Origin: Ailanthus altissimus
Lineage: Eukaryota > Streptophyta > Magnoliopsida > Sapindales > Simaroubaceae
Length of the DNA: 64,000 bases
Direction of reading: 5' to 3'
NCBI GenBank assembly: GCA_946807835.1
Contig: CAMPEX010000001.1
Span: 2,247,001 to 2,311,000, forward strand
Made by a program: the position numbers and the translations under genes. The notes below the pieces were generated by a model that worked only from the letters and a program-made list of their open reading frames with translations, did not search any database and was not told the DNA's origin. Shown piece after piece: positions 1 to 11,602 of the stretch (position 1 is the first letter of the stretch; each line of letters starts with the position of its first letter).

Positions 1-134
1 CTGCAGCGGCAAGTCACGGAGGAAACTATGCCATGAGCTGCGGTGGATCGGTGGTGGTTCGCAACAGGATGGGCTAGTCGGCGTCGCCTGAAGCCGCTGG
101 TCTCTTCTCTGTATTGATCGGAGGCTGGAAGCAT
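1..134 (-). CDS. possible 5' end of a gene, cut by the window edge
   Basis: On the minus strand an ATG at 134-132 opens a frame of 44 codons that reaches the left edge without a stop. The stretch is much richer in G+C than its surroundings. The peptide starts MLPASDQYREE and is then rich in Arg and His. A second frame is also open, so coding is not proven. Upstream at 206-198 lies AAACCCTAA, a telo-box found in promoters or leaders of many plant housekeeping genes. I do not recognise the product. It could equally be part of an LTR or a captured fragment. Confidence 0.2.
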   Translation of the reverse strand, partial: MLPASDQYREETSGFRRRRLAHPVANHHRSTAAHGIVSSVTCRC

Positions 135-840
135 AGCTGAAATCGCAGCTGCCGATGAGCTGAAAATGAGAGGAAATGGCAGGGTGAATGTGTGGAATTA
201 GGGTTTCCATTGAAAAATAATATAGACCCCTGCCAGTTTAGAATAATTCTGTTTTGACCAGATATCTTTGAGAAAGTTTCAAATAGGTTCAGTAGAATTA
301 TTTTATTTCACTCAGCCCCCTCTTATTTTGGATAATTATAGTTTGACTAGATAACTTTGAAAAATTTACAAATAGATCTTAAATTTAACCTAAATTTATT
401 TTTGGATTAATTTTGGGTATTTGTAAATTTTAAAGTTGGTCTAAACTTTTTTTAATTTTGGTTCAATTTTATAAAATTTTATTTGGGCTATTTTATTAAA
501 ATTATTTGGTCTAAAATTATTGTTTATTTAAATATTTTTTGAAAGGCTCAAAGAAATTTTAAAGCCTAAAATAAGTCCAATTTATTTTTAAAATAAGTGG
601 ACCAAAGAAAATTATGAAGCCCAAAATCTAAGCTCATAAAAAAAGATAGGCAAGAGGAGGTAATATTATGGAAGAGCCCAAGTTGACTTTAAGGAAAACT
701 TTGAAGAATTTAGGCTTAGTTTTAATATTTTTCTTCCTAGGAAAAGCCATGAATTTGGGGTTATTTATTTATCTAGTTAATTGATTGGATGAATAACATG
801 TCATATAGATTAAGGGTGCCACATTCACATGTCCATGCAT
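135..840. other. AT-rich non-coding stretch, LTR-like, unassigned
   Basis: There is no long open frame. Phrases such as 'gatatctttgagaaagttt' recur in altered form about 90 bp apart (about 258 and 345), and the style (long T/A runs, repeated 'ggcccaaa'-like words) resembles plant gypsy LTRs. I could not find a matching second LTR in the window. It may also be the promoter of the possible gene at the left edge. Confidence 0.25.
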
Positions 841-1522
841 AAAATATATCATATTGTATGACATTAATGTTCTAATGAGATTAGGATAAGATTATTGTCA
901 TAATTTAATATTATATTAATTTATTATTTGACGTGGCCTTATTAATTATTTTATAAAAATTAAATTAGATATTATTAAGTAGAACGTCATTTTATAAATT
1001 AATTAAAAGCTCTAAGAATTAAAATATTAAGTAAGAGAGGGCTTTAGACATAAAGTCTATGGTCACCATTATTGGTCCTATAGTAAGGTAGATTAATGCC
1101 TTACCTCAAATCTTGTGAGCTCCTAACGGAGGGTATTAATTAGAACTGGTTAGTAGATAGGACTTCCCTAAAGGATAAGATCCAATATAGGACTCATGCG
1201 AAACTGACTACCCTACGGTGGCTTTTTTAATTGAGAAATATAAAGGATTGAAATAATTGTTATACACTCAACTTAGGATGATTGATATTCTCCCTATGGA
1301 GTTCTTGTTAATTAAATCTAAGGGCTAAAGAATCGGTAGTTTATTATTATTTGATACGAGATATCTAGATAATAATAATAAATTAGTATGGTACTAGTCT
1401 GATTTATAACAGATATGACCACCCTACGGAGGCGTATTCTGAATGAAAATAAACTACTGATGTATAATGTAGTTAACGAGTTCTACATAAATGTATTTCA
1501 TGTATTCATGCAAAAGTAACGC
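841..1522 (+). other. leader or 5' LTR remnant upstream of copia-1
   Basis: This AT-rich, non-coding stretch lies directly upstream of the copia-1 gag. It contains several variants of the word CCCTACGG(T/A)GGC (about 1210, 1424; related words near 1127 and 1292). It does not resemble the 3' LTR that starts at 5039, so the true 5' LTR of copia-1 may be missing or replaced. No primer-binding site is recognisable. Confidence 0.3.
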
Positions 1523-1876
1523 ATGCTTTCAAATAATGTATGCTCATGCATGAATTTATTTTTTAGAATCATGTCTTTATTCAGCTTACTAGTATTCATT
1601 CTTAACCAAAACAAGTTAACCAGAAATAATTATGTGGATTGGGAAAGAAACTTAGATATTGAACTCATAGTTGAAAAGCACAAACATGTCCTGACTGATA
1701 AATGCACCCCAAGATGAAATAGATGCTTATAATAGTTAATTGACTAAGGGCCTATCTTCATCTTTTGGTCTCAATCCTAGAGGAAAAGGTAGTAAGAAGA
1801 AGAAGAATAAGTCAAAGGAAGCATCTAATTCAGAGTTTGTGCAAATTCATAAAATGTAGTAAAGCCCAAAGGAAAT

Positions 1877-1918
1877 TGTTTCCAATGTGGCATTAAAGGG
1901 CATGGGAAGAGAAACTGT
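1877..1918 (+). other. CCHC zinc knuckle of copia-1 gag
   Basis: The translation is CFQCGIKGHGKRNC, a complete C-X2-C-X4-H-X4-C knuckle as in retroviral-type nucleocapsid domains that bind RNA. All four metal ligands survive although the surrounding gag is broken. Confidence 0.85.
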
Positions 1919-2418
1919 CCTTTAGTTAAGTTTTTAATAACTAAAAAGACAGCTTCACCTTTTGGTAAAATTCTTTTCATTGAGACATACTTAGTGGTTG
2001 ATTCTACTGATTCCTAGATAGTATATTCTGGAGCCATTAATCATATTTGTAATTCATTGCAAGGGTTCCAGAAAACCAGACAACTCAATGAAGGGGAGAT
2101 CAGTCTTAGGATAGGAAATGGTGCAACTGTTGCAGCCAAGGCAGTGGGAGTTGTTCAACTTTATTTTAATGATTTTAGGACATTACAATTAGATGATTGT
2201 TTGTTGGTACTAAAACTCAAACGTAATTTGATTTCAGTTAGTTATTTGAATAAATTTGGTTATTTTGTTATTTTTAACTCAACTGTGGTGATCAAAAGAA
2301 ATAAGTTATTTATATGTTCCATTACACTAATTAACAATCTATACTGCATATATCCTAAAATCAACTCACTGTATGACACAGAATTGAATAATAAATCTAA
2401 CACCATAAGAGGATTAAA

Positions 2419-3214
2419 GTGACTCCCATTAATCAAACGTATCTATGGCATCTACGTCTTGGTTATATTAGAGAATATATCCAAAGACTGGTCAAAGATG
2501 GACCTTTGAGTTCATTAGATATTGAACCATTACCAGTCTGTGAATCTTGTATAGAAGGTAAAATAACCAGAAGACCCTTTAATGCTAAAGGTAATAGAGC
2601 TATTGAAATGTTAGAATTAGTGCACTCTGACGTGTGTGGGCCATGAGCACACAAGCTAGGGGAGGTTATGAATATTTCATCACTTTCATTGATGATTATT
2701 CTAGATTCGGTTATGTGTACTTAATGCGCCACAAGTCTGAGATGTTTGATAAATTCAAAGATTTTTAGACAGAAGTGGAAAGGCAATTAGAAAAACACAT
2801 AAAGCCACTTTGATCTGATCAGGTGGTGAATACCTCTATAGTGAGTTCAAGACCTATTTGTTAGACAATGGGATATTATCCCAATTAACTGCACCAAGGT
2901 CACCCCAGCAAAATGGTGTAGTAAAAAGGAGAAATAGAACTCTTCTTGAAATGGTGAGGTCAATAATGCATTATTCAACTTTACCCATCTCGTTCTGGGG
3001 TTATGCCTTAGAAATAGCCATGTATCTTCTTAACTTAATTCCATCTAAGTCAGTCTCTAAAACACCTCTGAAAATATGGATAGGATGTAAACCAAGTTTA
3101 CGTCATATACATATATGGGGTTGTCTAGCACATGTGATAAAAGGGAAGACGGATAAGTTGGAATTTAAGTCAGAAGTTTGTCTATTTGTTGGCTATCCTA
3201 AAGGAACAAGATGA
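2419..3214 (+). pseudogene. copia-1 integrase
   Basis: The N-terminal HHCC domain is readable (WHLRLGY, then CESCIEGK). The first catalytic Asp is in LVHSDVCGP near 2629 and the second in SDQGGEY near 2815. The motif around the third catalytic residue reads SPQQNGVVKRRNRT, with Lys (2924-2926) where family members have Glu. A stop and frameshift at about 2645 separate the HHCC domain from the core. The integrase would be inactive in joining cDNA to the genome. Confidence 0.85.
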
Positions 3215-3540
3215 AGTCTTTTTTATAGTTCTCAAGATAAGAAAGTATTAGTTAGCACTAATATAATCTTTCTTGAACAAGACTATATGAAAGACTTCAA
3301 GCCTAGAAGTAAGATAATTCTTGATAAGTTATCTAGGAACTCTAATATTGTGCTTGATAGAGTCAATGAGTTAATTCCTAATCCAGATCATAATAACCAA
3401 CCAAAGCCAGTCACAGAACAACAACCACCGGTACTTCGTTATACTGAGAGGATGATTAGACGTCCAACTAGGTACATGTTAATTGGAGAGTCATTTTAGG
3501 AAGTCTCTAATAAGCATGAACTAGATTCCACTAGTTATGA

Positions 3541-4661
3541 TGAAGCAGTGATTGATAAAGATGCAAACCATTGGCATAAAGTTATGAAATCAGAAACGAA
3601 TTCCATATATTCTAATAAAGTCTGGGAACTTGTAGAGAAACCTGAAGGGATAAAATCATAGGGCGTAAATGGGTCTACAAGAGAAAGAGATGAGTAGATG
3701 GAAAGATGAAAACCTCAAAGCTAGGCTTGTTGCTAAAGGGTACACTCAGACAAAAGGTATCGATTATGAGGAGACTTTTTCACCGATAGCCATGCTTAAG
3801 TCTATTAGAATTCTCTTATCCATTGCAGCAAATCTTGATTATGAGATTTGGCAAATAGATGTCAAGACTACCTTTCTTAATGGCAATCTTGAAGAAAGTA
3901 TCTATATGATATAACTAGATGGTTTTATAGCTAAAAGCCAAGAGCACATGGTTTGTAAACTGCACAAATCTATCTATAGACTTAAACAAGCATCTAGATC
4001 ATGGAACATTAGATTTGATCAGGCAATCAAATCATTTGGTTTTGATCAAAACCCTAATGAACCTTGTGTATACAAGAAGATAGATAGGCAGTTGGTGATT
4101 TTTCTAGTCCTGTATGTAGATGATATACTACTTATTGGAAATGATGTAGGAGCATTATCATTAGTTAAAATTTTGTTATCTAACCAATTTGATATAAAGG
4201 ACTTAGGTGAAGCTAGTTACATCCTTGGAATTAAGCTATTGCGAGACCGTAAAAATAGGATGTTAGCTTTATCTCAAGTTGCATATATAGACAAAATTCT
4301 GGTTAGGTTTGCTATGCATGAATCCAAAAATGGAATACTTCCGTTTAGACATGGAATTGATCTATCTAAGAATCAGTATCCCAAAACTCCTGAAGAGATA
4401 GATCACATGAAATGAATTCCTTATGCATTAGAAGTAGAAAGTCTCATGTATGCAATGCTATGTACTAGACTAGATATTTGTTATGCAGTTGGCATGGTCA
4501 GTAGATATCAATCTAATCCAGGACCAGAATACTGGACTGCAGTAAAGCATATATTCAAGTACCTTCGAAGAACGAAAGATTATATGCTCGTGTATTCTAG
4601 TAAGGATCTTATACCTATTAGGTATATAGATTCAGATTTCCAATCAGATAAGGATGACTAG
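3541..4661 (+). pseudogene. copia-1 reverse transcriptase
   Basis: Family motifs are [19 protein letters not shown] near 3730, [12 protein letters not shown] near 3855, KLHKSIYRLKQASRSWN near 3955 and the catalytic YVDD at 4113-4124. Stops at 3659, 3690 and 3912 and others break the frame. The YVDD box and most surrounding residues are preserved, so the decay is mainly by nonsense mutation and not by rearrangement. Confidence 0.88.
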
Positions 4662-5027
4662 AGATCTACCTCAAGATATGAGTTTACTTTATGTGGTGGG
4701 GCTATTAGTTGGAGGAGTGTAAAGCAATTATGCATTGCAAACTCTACCATGGAAGTTGAATATGTAGCTGCGTCAGAAGCTGCAAAATATGGTGTATGGC
4801 TCTACAATTTCCTTATAGAACTTAAAGTGGTACCCAGTGCTAAGTTGCTCGTTATTATTTATGGTGATAATAACGGAGCTGTAGCACAATCCAAGGAACT
4901 GAGATACCACAAGAAAGGAAAACACATTGAGAGAAAATACCATTTGGTACTAAAGCTAGTGCAAAAGTGTTTTGAAACTCATATATATGATATGAGAGTT
5001 CGACAGATGCCCGATATGCTTTAGAGT
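4662..5027 (+). pseudogene. copia-1 RNase H
   Basis: The sequence continues from RT with [17 protein letters not shown] and then [13 protein letters not shown], the usual copia RNase H region with its acidic residues. It ends with HIERKYH and a short tail. A stop at 4660 separates it from the RT frame. This domain lies directly upstream of the polypurine tract, as expected in copia elements. Confidence 0.85.
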
Positions 5028-5038
5028 AAGTGGGAGAT
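5028..5038 (+). promoter_or_regulatory. polypurine tract of copia-1
   Basis: AAGTGGGAGAT lies immediately before TGTTAGAC. This is the usual plus-strand primer sequence at the inner edge of a copia 3' LTR and fixes the LTR start at 5039. Confidence 0.8.
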
Positions 5039-6412
5039 TGTTAGACATTTTATGTTATTTTATGCCCTTAAAACATGTGTAATAATATTTTATTAGATTA
5101 CTAAAGTTTATTCATATATATAATTGAGCATACATTGATAAACTCATATTTATAAAGTATGTGATCTATGTATTAGGCATATGATGTTAATACTGTAGGT
5201 ATAGATCACAAGTTCTTTATAAATTAAATCATGTTCACAACCATTAATGAAAAGGACATTTCATTATATAAGGTTGTAGTTTTTCTACTTCTTATAGTGG
5301 ATGATTTACCTTGATCATCATAGTAGAGACTTCGAGTAGAGACTTCGAGTAGAGACTTCGAGTAGAGAAACTAATATATAAGATACATTGAACAGGACTA
5401 CTATGAATTTTGATCTGGTTAACTAAATGTCGTAGATCTTAATTCACAAAAGCTTTAATAAGCTTGATTGATCTTAATCCTGAGCAGGTTATGAACTTAC
5501 ATTCATATGTTGTATCTTTTGAGTTATCATAGAGTGAGATCTATATAAACAGTCAAAACCTCGATAGCTTGGAGATATAATTTCATAGGTCATACGAACA
5601 AATATTTACAAGATAGAATCTAATAATTAATGTCTACCTAATATGTTTGCAGTACTTGATCATTAGAATTTGTGACCACAGTTTATTCAATAAATTATTT
5701 ATTGAATAATAATATTTATTTGTAAATTTATTTACAAATATAGATATATTAAAATTGATCATTAGAGCATTCAGTGACTTAGGGGCAAATAAGTAATTAA
5801 AGAGTTATTATTGGTCTAAAGACCAAGCTCAATTTAATTAAAAAGAGTTTTAATTAAATGGGCTTTTATTTTATAATATAGGTTACTAGAGTACAGCTCT
5901 TGACTTTTAGTGAAATAGCCTGGGATTAACTTAGAAAATTGGTGTATTATGAGATAAAAAGGACTAGACCTTTTAAGTTGGAGTTAGGAAGTCCATGGGT
6001 CTTGCAGTCCCTCTACTAGGTCAAATCCTAGTCAAACTCTAATTTACTAATCCTAATCAAATTCTAAATACCCAAAAGAGATCTTTATATATATGAGAGA
6101 TATGTAATAAGAAAAGTGACCATAACTATTCATAAAAAAATTCTTTTACGTATTCTTACGTGAAAAAAGAATTTAGTTAATACCATTTTCTCAGATTTAG
6201 GTATTAGTAGTTTTAGAGATTAAGAAAGATCCACACTCCTACACGCGTTGAGTTTGAAGATTGAGGATAACAGAGAAGATTTCAACCATTCAATTCAAGA
6301 TCTGTCATAGCAGAGAATTGAGGTAATCTTCTATCCCTATATATGTAATTATGAACAAGATGATCTGACTTCCGCTGCATTTATTTTTATATAAACCAAA
6401 AGAATTTATTTA
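5039..6412 (+). repeat. 3' LTR of copia-1 (right end uncertain)
   Basis: It starts TGTTAGACATTTTATG right after the polypurine tract. It carries a 13-bp tandem repeat and, near 6365, the word ACTTCCGCTGCAT often seen close to copia LTR ends. I could not see a matching 5' LTR, so the right boundary (about 6.36-6.42 kb) is an estimate. Confidence 0.65.
5322..5368 (+). repeat. 13-bp tandem repeat, 3.6 copies
   Basis: The unit AGTAGAGACTTCG occurs at 5322-5334, 5335-5347 and 5348-5360 without a mismatch, followed by a partial AGTAGAGA. It lies inside the copia-1 3' LTR, about 300 bp from the LTR start, where U3 enhancer repeats are often found. Confidence 0.9.
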
Positions 6413-6758
6413 CCAACCACTACTGAAAACTTGAATCTCAAATTAAAGCCACGGGTTTAGTGATTATTATATCAAAAGAATTCATATTCAAAGCAAACCT
6501 CTTAGTGAAAGATTTAATAATAAAATATCTTGTATTTAGTTTAATGCATGAGTGAAGCAATCATGAGTAAATTAATGAACCATATGCAAATTAGATGAAA
6601 ATGTAATCAGATCCAAGATCCTTAAAGGCTGAATCAAGGATCTAGCTTTAGGTAGAGAAATTAAGGGCAATAATAGAATATGAAATTACTGATCTAAGTT
6701 TGAGAAATCACGAGTGTTTCATAAAATATTTCAAGATCGTTGAAAAGATTACAATTTA
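6413..6758 (-). other. internal remnant next to a minus-strand gypsy LTR
   Basis: This AT-rich stretch follows, in the minus direction, a primer-binding site and LTR (6759-7327). It would be the untranslated leader of that gypsy element. No gag is readable, so the element is truncated here against copia-1. Confidence 0.4.
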
Positions 6759-6777
6759 CAAACCACAAACGGCGCCA
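6759..6777 (-). promoter_or_regulatory. primer-binding site, TGGCGCCG type
   Basis: Read on the minus strand the sequence is TGGCGCCGTTTGTGG followed by TTTG. This matches the primer-binding site typical of Tat-type plant gypsy elements. It directly follows the LTR at 6778-7327. Confidence 0.7.
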
Positions 6778-7327
6778 TATAGAGAACCTTGACCTCTATA
6801 GTTCATAAGCTCAAGAAGATTGATAGAGAGATGAGAGCAAATGATTAGAAACTTTTTTAAGAGAGAGAGTTCCTTCTATATATTGGATGGATGCCTTCTC
6901 ACCAATAGGCCTCTTATTTATAGGTAAAGATGGCTCATGAGTTTTACTAAAATTACTATTATCCTTACTGGGTATAATAGTAGTAGGTAGCAATTTAACC
7001 TATTTGTGTGATGATTGTGTCTACAATCAAGTTATTAATTTTTAATAAACTTGACGATCTTTACCAAAAAGATTGGAATCCTCATATTTAAATGAAAGTA
7101 AGTATCCAAAAATAGAAATAATCTACTTGAAATTGAAAATTTTTAACAATGACCAAAATAAATTGTGAAAGATTTTAGAGTGAAGCTATTTGCATCCTAA
7201 ATATGCTTTGAACATTGACATTTTAGTAAAATTTAATAATATTAAAATACTCAGGATGTAATGACTATTAAAAATAATTTAATATAATTAAATAAGCTAG
7301 TATTACTCTCCACACTCATATTTGACA
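6778..7327 (-). repeat. gypsy (Tat-type) 5' LTR, minus strand
   Basis: Read on the minus strand it starts TGTCAAATATGAGTGTGG at 7327 and ends beside the primer-binding site. A TATA-like box (TATAAATAAGAGGCC, 6922-6908) and a CT-rich leader follow. The CA end has decayed. It is about 550 bp long. The rest of the element is missing, so this is a truncated or LTR-plus-leader remnant. Confidence 0.6.
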
Positions 7328-8500
7328 GACCTATAAACGTTAAATCTAGATCTTAATCTTCAACAACAAATCTAGTCCATCTTAAAAGAGAAAACTTGAT
7401 TGTAATATATTTTTCTTTTATAAATAAACAATGGTTTCTCATCTTACAAAATAGTTATAGTTAAAATTTCTTTCTTTTGGTTTCCCCGTGGTCACTATGT
7501 TGTCCACGTGAGATGAATTTAATTTTGGGAATAATTCAACCGAAAAAAAATAATAAAAAAGAAAAGCTTCTATTCACAGTAAGAAGAAAAGGCCAGTATT
7601 AAGCCGAAAAAAAAATGTATTAAGCTAGACTTGCTAAAAGAAATAAAACGATTAGCGACTTTAAAGAATTTTTATATGGATGCAATAAAAGAAAACAAGA
7701 TACTTATGATAATAGGCTAAATTAAAGATTATTTGGTATTTAAAAGGGTGTATTGAATAAATTTTGATTTTTAAAATTTATTAAATAACCTAGAGTAAAA
7801 AAAAAAAAGAGTTCATAATATATTTTAGGGTGCAAGTACCTCCACCTAATTTTTTTTTTTATTGAAGAAATTGATATTACATACTCCAAAAGAGAAACAA
7901 ATAAATTGATAGAGTTTCTACTTTCACGTGTGATATAAGATTGTCTAATTCAATGGAGTTAGAAATAAAACATAATGAACTCAAACATAATTACATAAAG
8001 AAATTAAAGATTTAGGAGAAAGTTAATATCAAAAGGAAGCTGAGTCAAACAGTAGTTGGTGCTTTTGCAATTGCATTGATCATAATAGATATATTTACTA
8101 TTGAATTTATTATATTTTGGTGGAAGTTGAAGGAAAGTCTCTTAGTCTTCACTTTCACTAATTATAAAGTTGTAACTCTCAACCACCGAGTTTGAATAAA
8201 TTTTGTTCTAGACATCTCAAGTGGTCTCTATAAATATCATGAGAGATAAGTGGAGATTAGATTAGAGTTTTAAGATACTTATTTTATTGAGAGCTCTGGT
8301 GGTAATTGTCTCTTTAAAACCTGTATCTCTTTGGTGGACTCCATTGAGTAGTGAGTTCAAATAATAGCTTGTAACTCTTATTGTAACCTTTTGGGTGGTG
8401 AAATTCTGTATCAATTTGGAAATTAATAAAAGTGATGTGCTCATTTTTCTTTCTTTCAATCTTATTGTACTTTCTTTGAATTTCTTGATCCCGCGTTAGT
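7328..8500 (+). other. probable 5' LTR region of gypsy-2
   Basis: This AT-rich non-coding sequence lies upstream of the gypsy-2 gag. The part 8225-8490 resembles the U5 end of an LTR (long T-rich run, 'aattaataaaagtgatg'). No clear start of the LTR and no matching 3' copy is visible. The ORF at 8262-8459 on the other strand shows no family likeness and is noise. Confidence 0.35.
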
Positions 8501-8501
8501 T

Positions 8502-8518
8502 TAATATTAGAGCTTTAG
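8502..8518 (+). promoter_or_regulatory. degenerate initiator-tRNA-Met primer-binding site of gypsy-2
   Basis: TAATATTAGAGCTTTAG aligns with the plant element consensus TGGTATCAGAGC. It lies just upstream of the gag start, as expected. Several bases have changed, so the call is tentative. Confidence 0.4.
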
Positions 8519-8534
8519 GATTTGGCATTGTCTT

Positions 8535-10762
8535 TCAATGGCCAATGATCTTTGATTTGCTCCATCTATTAAAGAACAACCTACAACTTGAGCTAATACA
8601 TGGAATATTCTAATTAAAGAATTTAGACAATAAATTCTATAACTTTAACAACGTTTAAAATGTTTCAAAGATCAGGTATAGCAGTGAAACATAAAGATCC
8701 ATATAATAGTTCTTATAACAATGATGAAGGTAATAAAAATCCTTTTCATCAAGCTCAATCTCATTCTTTTGGTGATAATTCTCTACTACATCCAAGTACC
8801 ATAAGAAATATGACATTTAAAAATGATTTTCACTGAGATTTTCATATAAAAGTGGAAATACCAAACTTTTTATGAAAAATGCATTAGGACAAGTTTGTGG
8901 ATTGGTTGAAAACTATAGAATGAATCTTTGATTATCAAGATGTTCTAGAAAATCAAAAGGTAAAACTCATTGCCATAAAACTTAAAAAGTGTGCATTTTT
9001 ATGGTGGAAAAATCTAAAGAAGTAAAGGGTTTAAGAAGGTAAAAACAAAATTACGACTTGGGAGAAGATGAAATATGAGCTTAAGAGGAAATATCTTTTG
9101 GACAACTGTCAGCAAGATATTTTTCTCAAACTTCATAACTTCCATAAAAAAAGAGCTCTTTGTAGAAGACTACACTACAAAATTGGTCATCTCATGTTAA
9201 AGTGCGACATGGTTGAACAAGAAGAACAAATAATTGTATGTTATAATGAGGGTGTAAGACTTAAGATTTCAAATGTTATGCAATTACAACCATATTGAAT
9301 GAAGATACATGTAGGTTTACACTTAAGGTGGAGAATAAATAAAATATAGCACACGGTGGCAATTCTCAATTTTTGACATGAGAAGGCATTTCCAACCAAG
9401 CGAGTATTTCCAATCTAAGACCATTATTTTCTACCAAAGAAAATGCGAAAACTTCTTCAAAGAATGAGGGTGTCACTAACCAGAAGCATTAACATAGCTC
9501 TTCCAACATAATCTTTTACAAGTGTTTCAAATATCAAGGATATGGATGTATTACTTTCGAATGTCCAAATCACAGAATTGTGACACTCATTCAAGAAAAA
9601 GCTGAAGAAGAAATGGAAAAGAACCATAAAGATCCCGGAGAAGATATAACTTATAAACATAAAGGTGAAACTTTCATCCTTTATAAATTTTTAAGTGCTA
9701 TCTATAAAGAAGAAAAAGATTGGTTACAAAAAGTATCTTTCATACTTGGTGTACTTCTCATAGAAAGATGTACAATGTCATTATTTATAGAGGTAGCTTT
9801 GAGAACTTGATTTCTACTTAAATGGTTGGAAAATTAGGCATAAAGACAGTAAACCATCCTCAACCATACAAGCTACCTTAGCCATGTTGCCTTGTTTATT
9901 TTTCTATTGGGAAAAACTACAAGGATGGAGTTTGGTGTGACATCATTCTTATGGATGCTTGTCATTTACTTCTTGGTCGTCCATGGCAATATCATAGAAG
10001 AGTTTTCATGATGGCCACAAGACACTTATTCTTTTGTCAAAGATTGTGTTAAGATCATTTTCTGTCCTTCTAATATGATGAATGCTCTAGAACCTTCTGA
10101 AGAGGAATGAAATAATTTCTTGACTCTTTCTAAGAAGGAAATTTTAAAGGTTAATGAAGTCTTTTCTCTTGTATTGTTTGAAGAGAAAAATGATAGTTTT
10201 GAGCCACCTCATATGATACGGAAGCTACTTCAAGAATTATGTGGTGTGATATCGGATGAGATACCCCTAAGATTGCCTTCCATAAGAGACATTCATTATA
10301 CTATTTATCTTATTTATGGGGATATTTTACCCAAGAAAGCATTCTATAGAATGAGTCATAAGGAGCATGCAAAACTTCAAAGGTAGGTAAAAAAGCTTTT
10401 GCCCAAAGGCTTGGTTAAAGAAAGTAAGAATCATTGTGCTGTTCCTGCTCTCCTTATGCCTAAAATGGATGGTTCTTATCACATGTTGTGGATAGTAAAG
10501 ATATTAACAAAATTACCATTGATTATCACTTTCTAATTCCTCGTCCTAATGATCACTTTGACCAACTTTATAGAGCTTTTATTTTCTCCAAGAGATTTAC
10601 AAAGTGGATACCAACAAATAAGGATGAAACTAGGTGATAAAGGGAGGACTGCATTTAAGACAAGAGATGGTCTTTATGAATTAAAGGTGATGCCTTTTGG
10701 ACTTTCAAATGCTCCAAGTACTTTCATTCGTTTGATGAATCATGTTTTGAAGCCTTATATTG
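8535..10762 (+). pseudogene. gypsy-2: gag, protease and first part of RT (relic)
   Basis: The gag reads, across stops, VEIPNFYEK, VDWL.T.E, LIAIKLKK, WWKNLKK and TWEKMKYELKRKYL (to 9298), typical of chromovirus-like gypsy gag. A degenerate knuckle follows (9523-9564). RT motifs are [53 protein letters not shown] and [35 protein letters not shown]. The frame is broken by many stops. At 10762 the RT is interrupted by a small LTR element that itself carries LTR-A1. RT resumes at about 12861. Confidence 0.85.
9523..9564 (+). other. decayed zinc knuckle of gypsy-2 gag
   Basis: The translation CFKYQGYGCITFEC keeps the spacing of a CCHC knuckle. The second Cys is Tyr and the His is Cys, so two of four metal ligands are lost. 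It is followed by PNHRIVTL, a family-like continuation. Confidence 0.65.
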
Positions 10763-10795
10763 TGTCACCTCCCACATCATATAGAAATTGTGTGG

Positions 10796-11602
10796 TGTTG
10801 AAATTTGTGCTTACGTGCCATTCCTTTATGTATGAATATTTGTTTAATATTTATACTAGTATTATTGTTTTATTAAATCGTTAATTATATTTATATATGG
10901 TAAAATGCTTGTAACGTTTCAGACATTGTACGATTTAAAAGAGTTCAGATCTGGTCTAAATGAGTTTAGATCAGTGTTAAGAATTAACAATGCTGAGAGT
11001 TATAAATGCTAAGAGTTGGCACTGATAAGAGTTATCAGGTTATAAGAGTCAGCAATATCTAAAGAGTTAGAGCCTTGTCTGAAATGGGACAAAGACCTAA
11101 GAATATATTAGTAATGGCGTAGTTGCAAAGAGTTGTAAATAGTGTTAGGAAATGTCATTCTGAAATATGTTCTCAAATATTATTGATTACTTGCAAATAG
11201 ACTCACTAGGAACATAATATTTGAGAATATATTTGCATAATGACATTTCCTAGCACTATTTGCAACTCTTTACAATTATGTCATTACTAATATATTCTTG
11301 GGTCTTTGTCCCATTTCAGACAAGGCTCTAACTCTTTAGATATTACTGACTCTTATAACCTGGTAACTCTTATCAGTGCCAACTCTTAGCATTTATAACT
11401 CTCAGCGTTGCTAATTCTTAGCACTGATCTAAACTCATTTAGACCAGATCTGAACTCTTTCAGATCGTACAATGTCTGAAACGTTACAAGCATCTTACCA
11501 TATATAAATATAATTAGTGATTTATTGAAATAATAACACTAGTATAAATATTAAACAAATATTCATATATAATGGGATAGGACGTAAGCACAAATCCCAA
11601 TA
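10796..11602. repeat. large palindrome: 388-bp arms, 30-bp centre
   Basis: The left arm is 10796-11183 and the right arm 11214-11602. The right arm read in reverse complement repeats the left arm from TGTTG(G)GATTTGTGC to CTCAAATATTAT with only scattered single-base differences. The centre at 11184-11213 is unrelated to either arm. Any transcript through it could fold into a long hairpin RNA. Both arms derive from the 5' part of LTR-A. Confidence 0.9.

Larger units (their letters stand above)
1523..5030 (+). pseudogene. copia-1: Ty1/copia polyprotein relic (gag-PR-IN-RT-RH)
   Basis: The domain order protease, integrase, reverse transcriptase, RNase H identifies Ty1/copia. The gag start (1523-1717) carries the family-like NKLTRNNYVDWERNLDI, and most of the gag middle is deleted before a CCHC knuckle at 1877-1918. 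Protease, integrase core, RT with an intact YVDD at 4113-4124, and RNase H (VEYVAASEA near 4755) follow in several frames. At least ten stops or frameshifts break it, so it cannot encode a working polyprotein. Two catalytic positions are altered: the protease Asp is Tyr (2024-2026) and the integrase Glu is Lys (2924-2926). A polypurine tract and a 3' LTR follow immediately. It is a dead copy. Confidence 0.9.
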
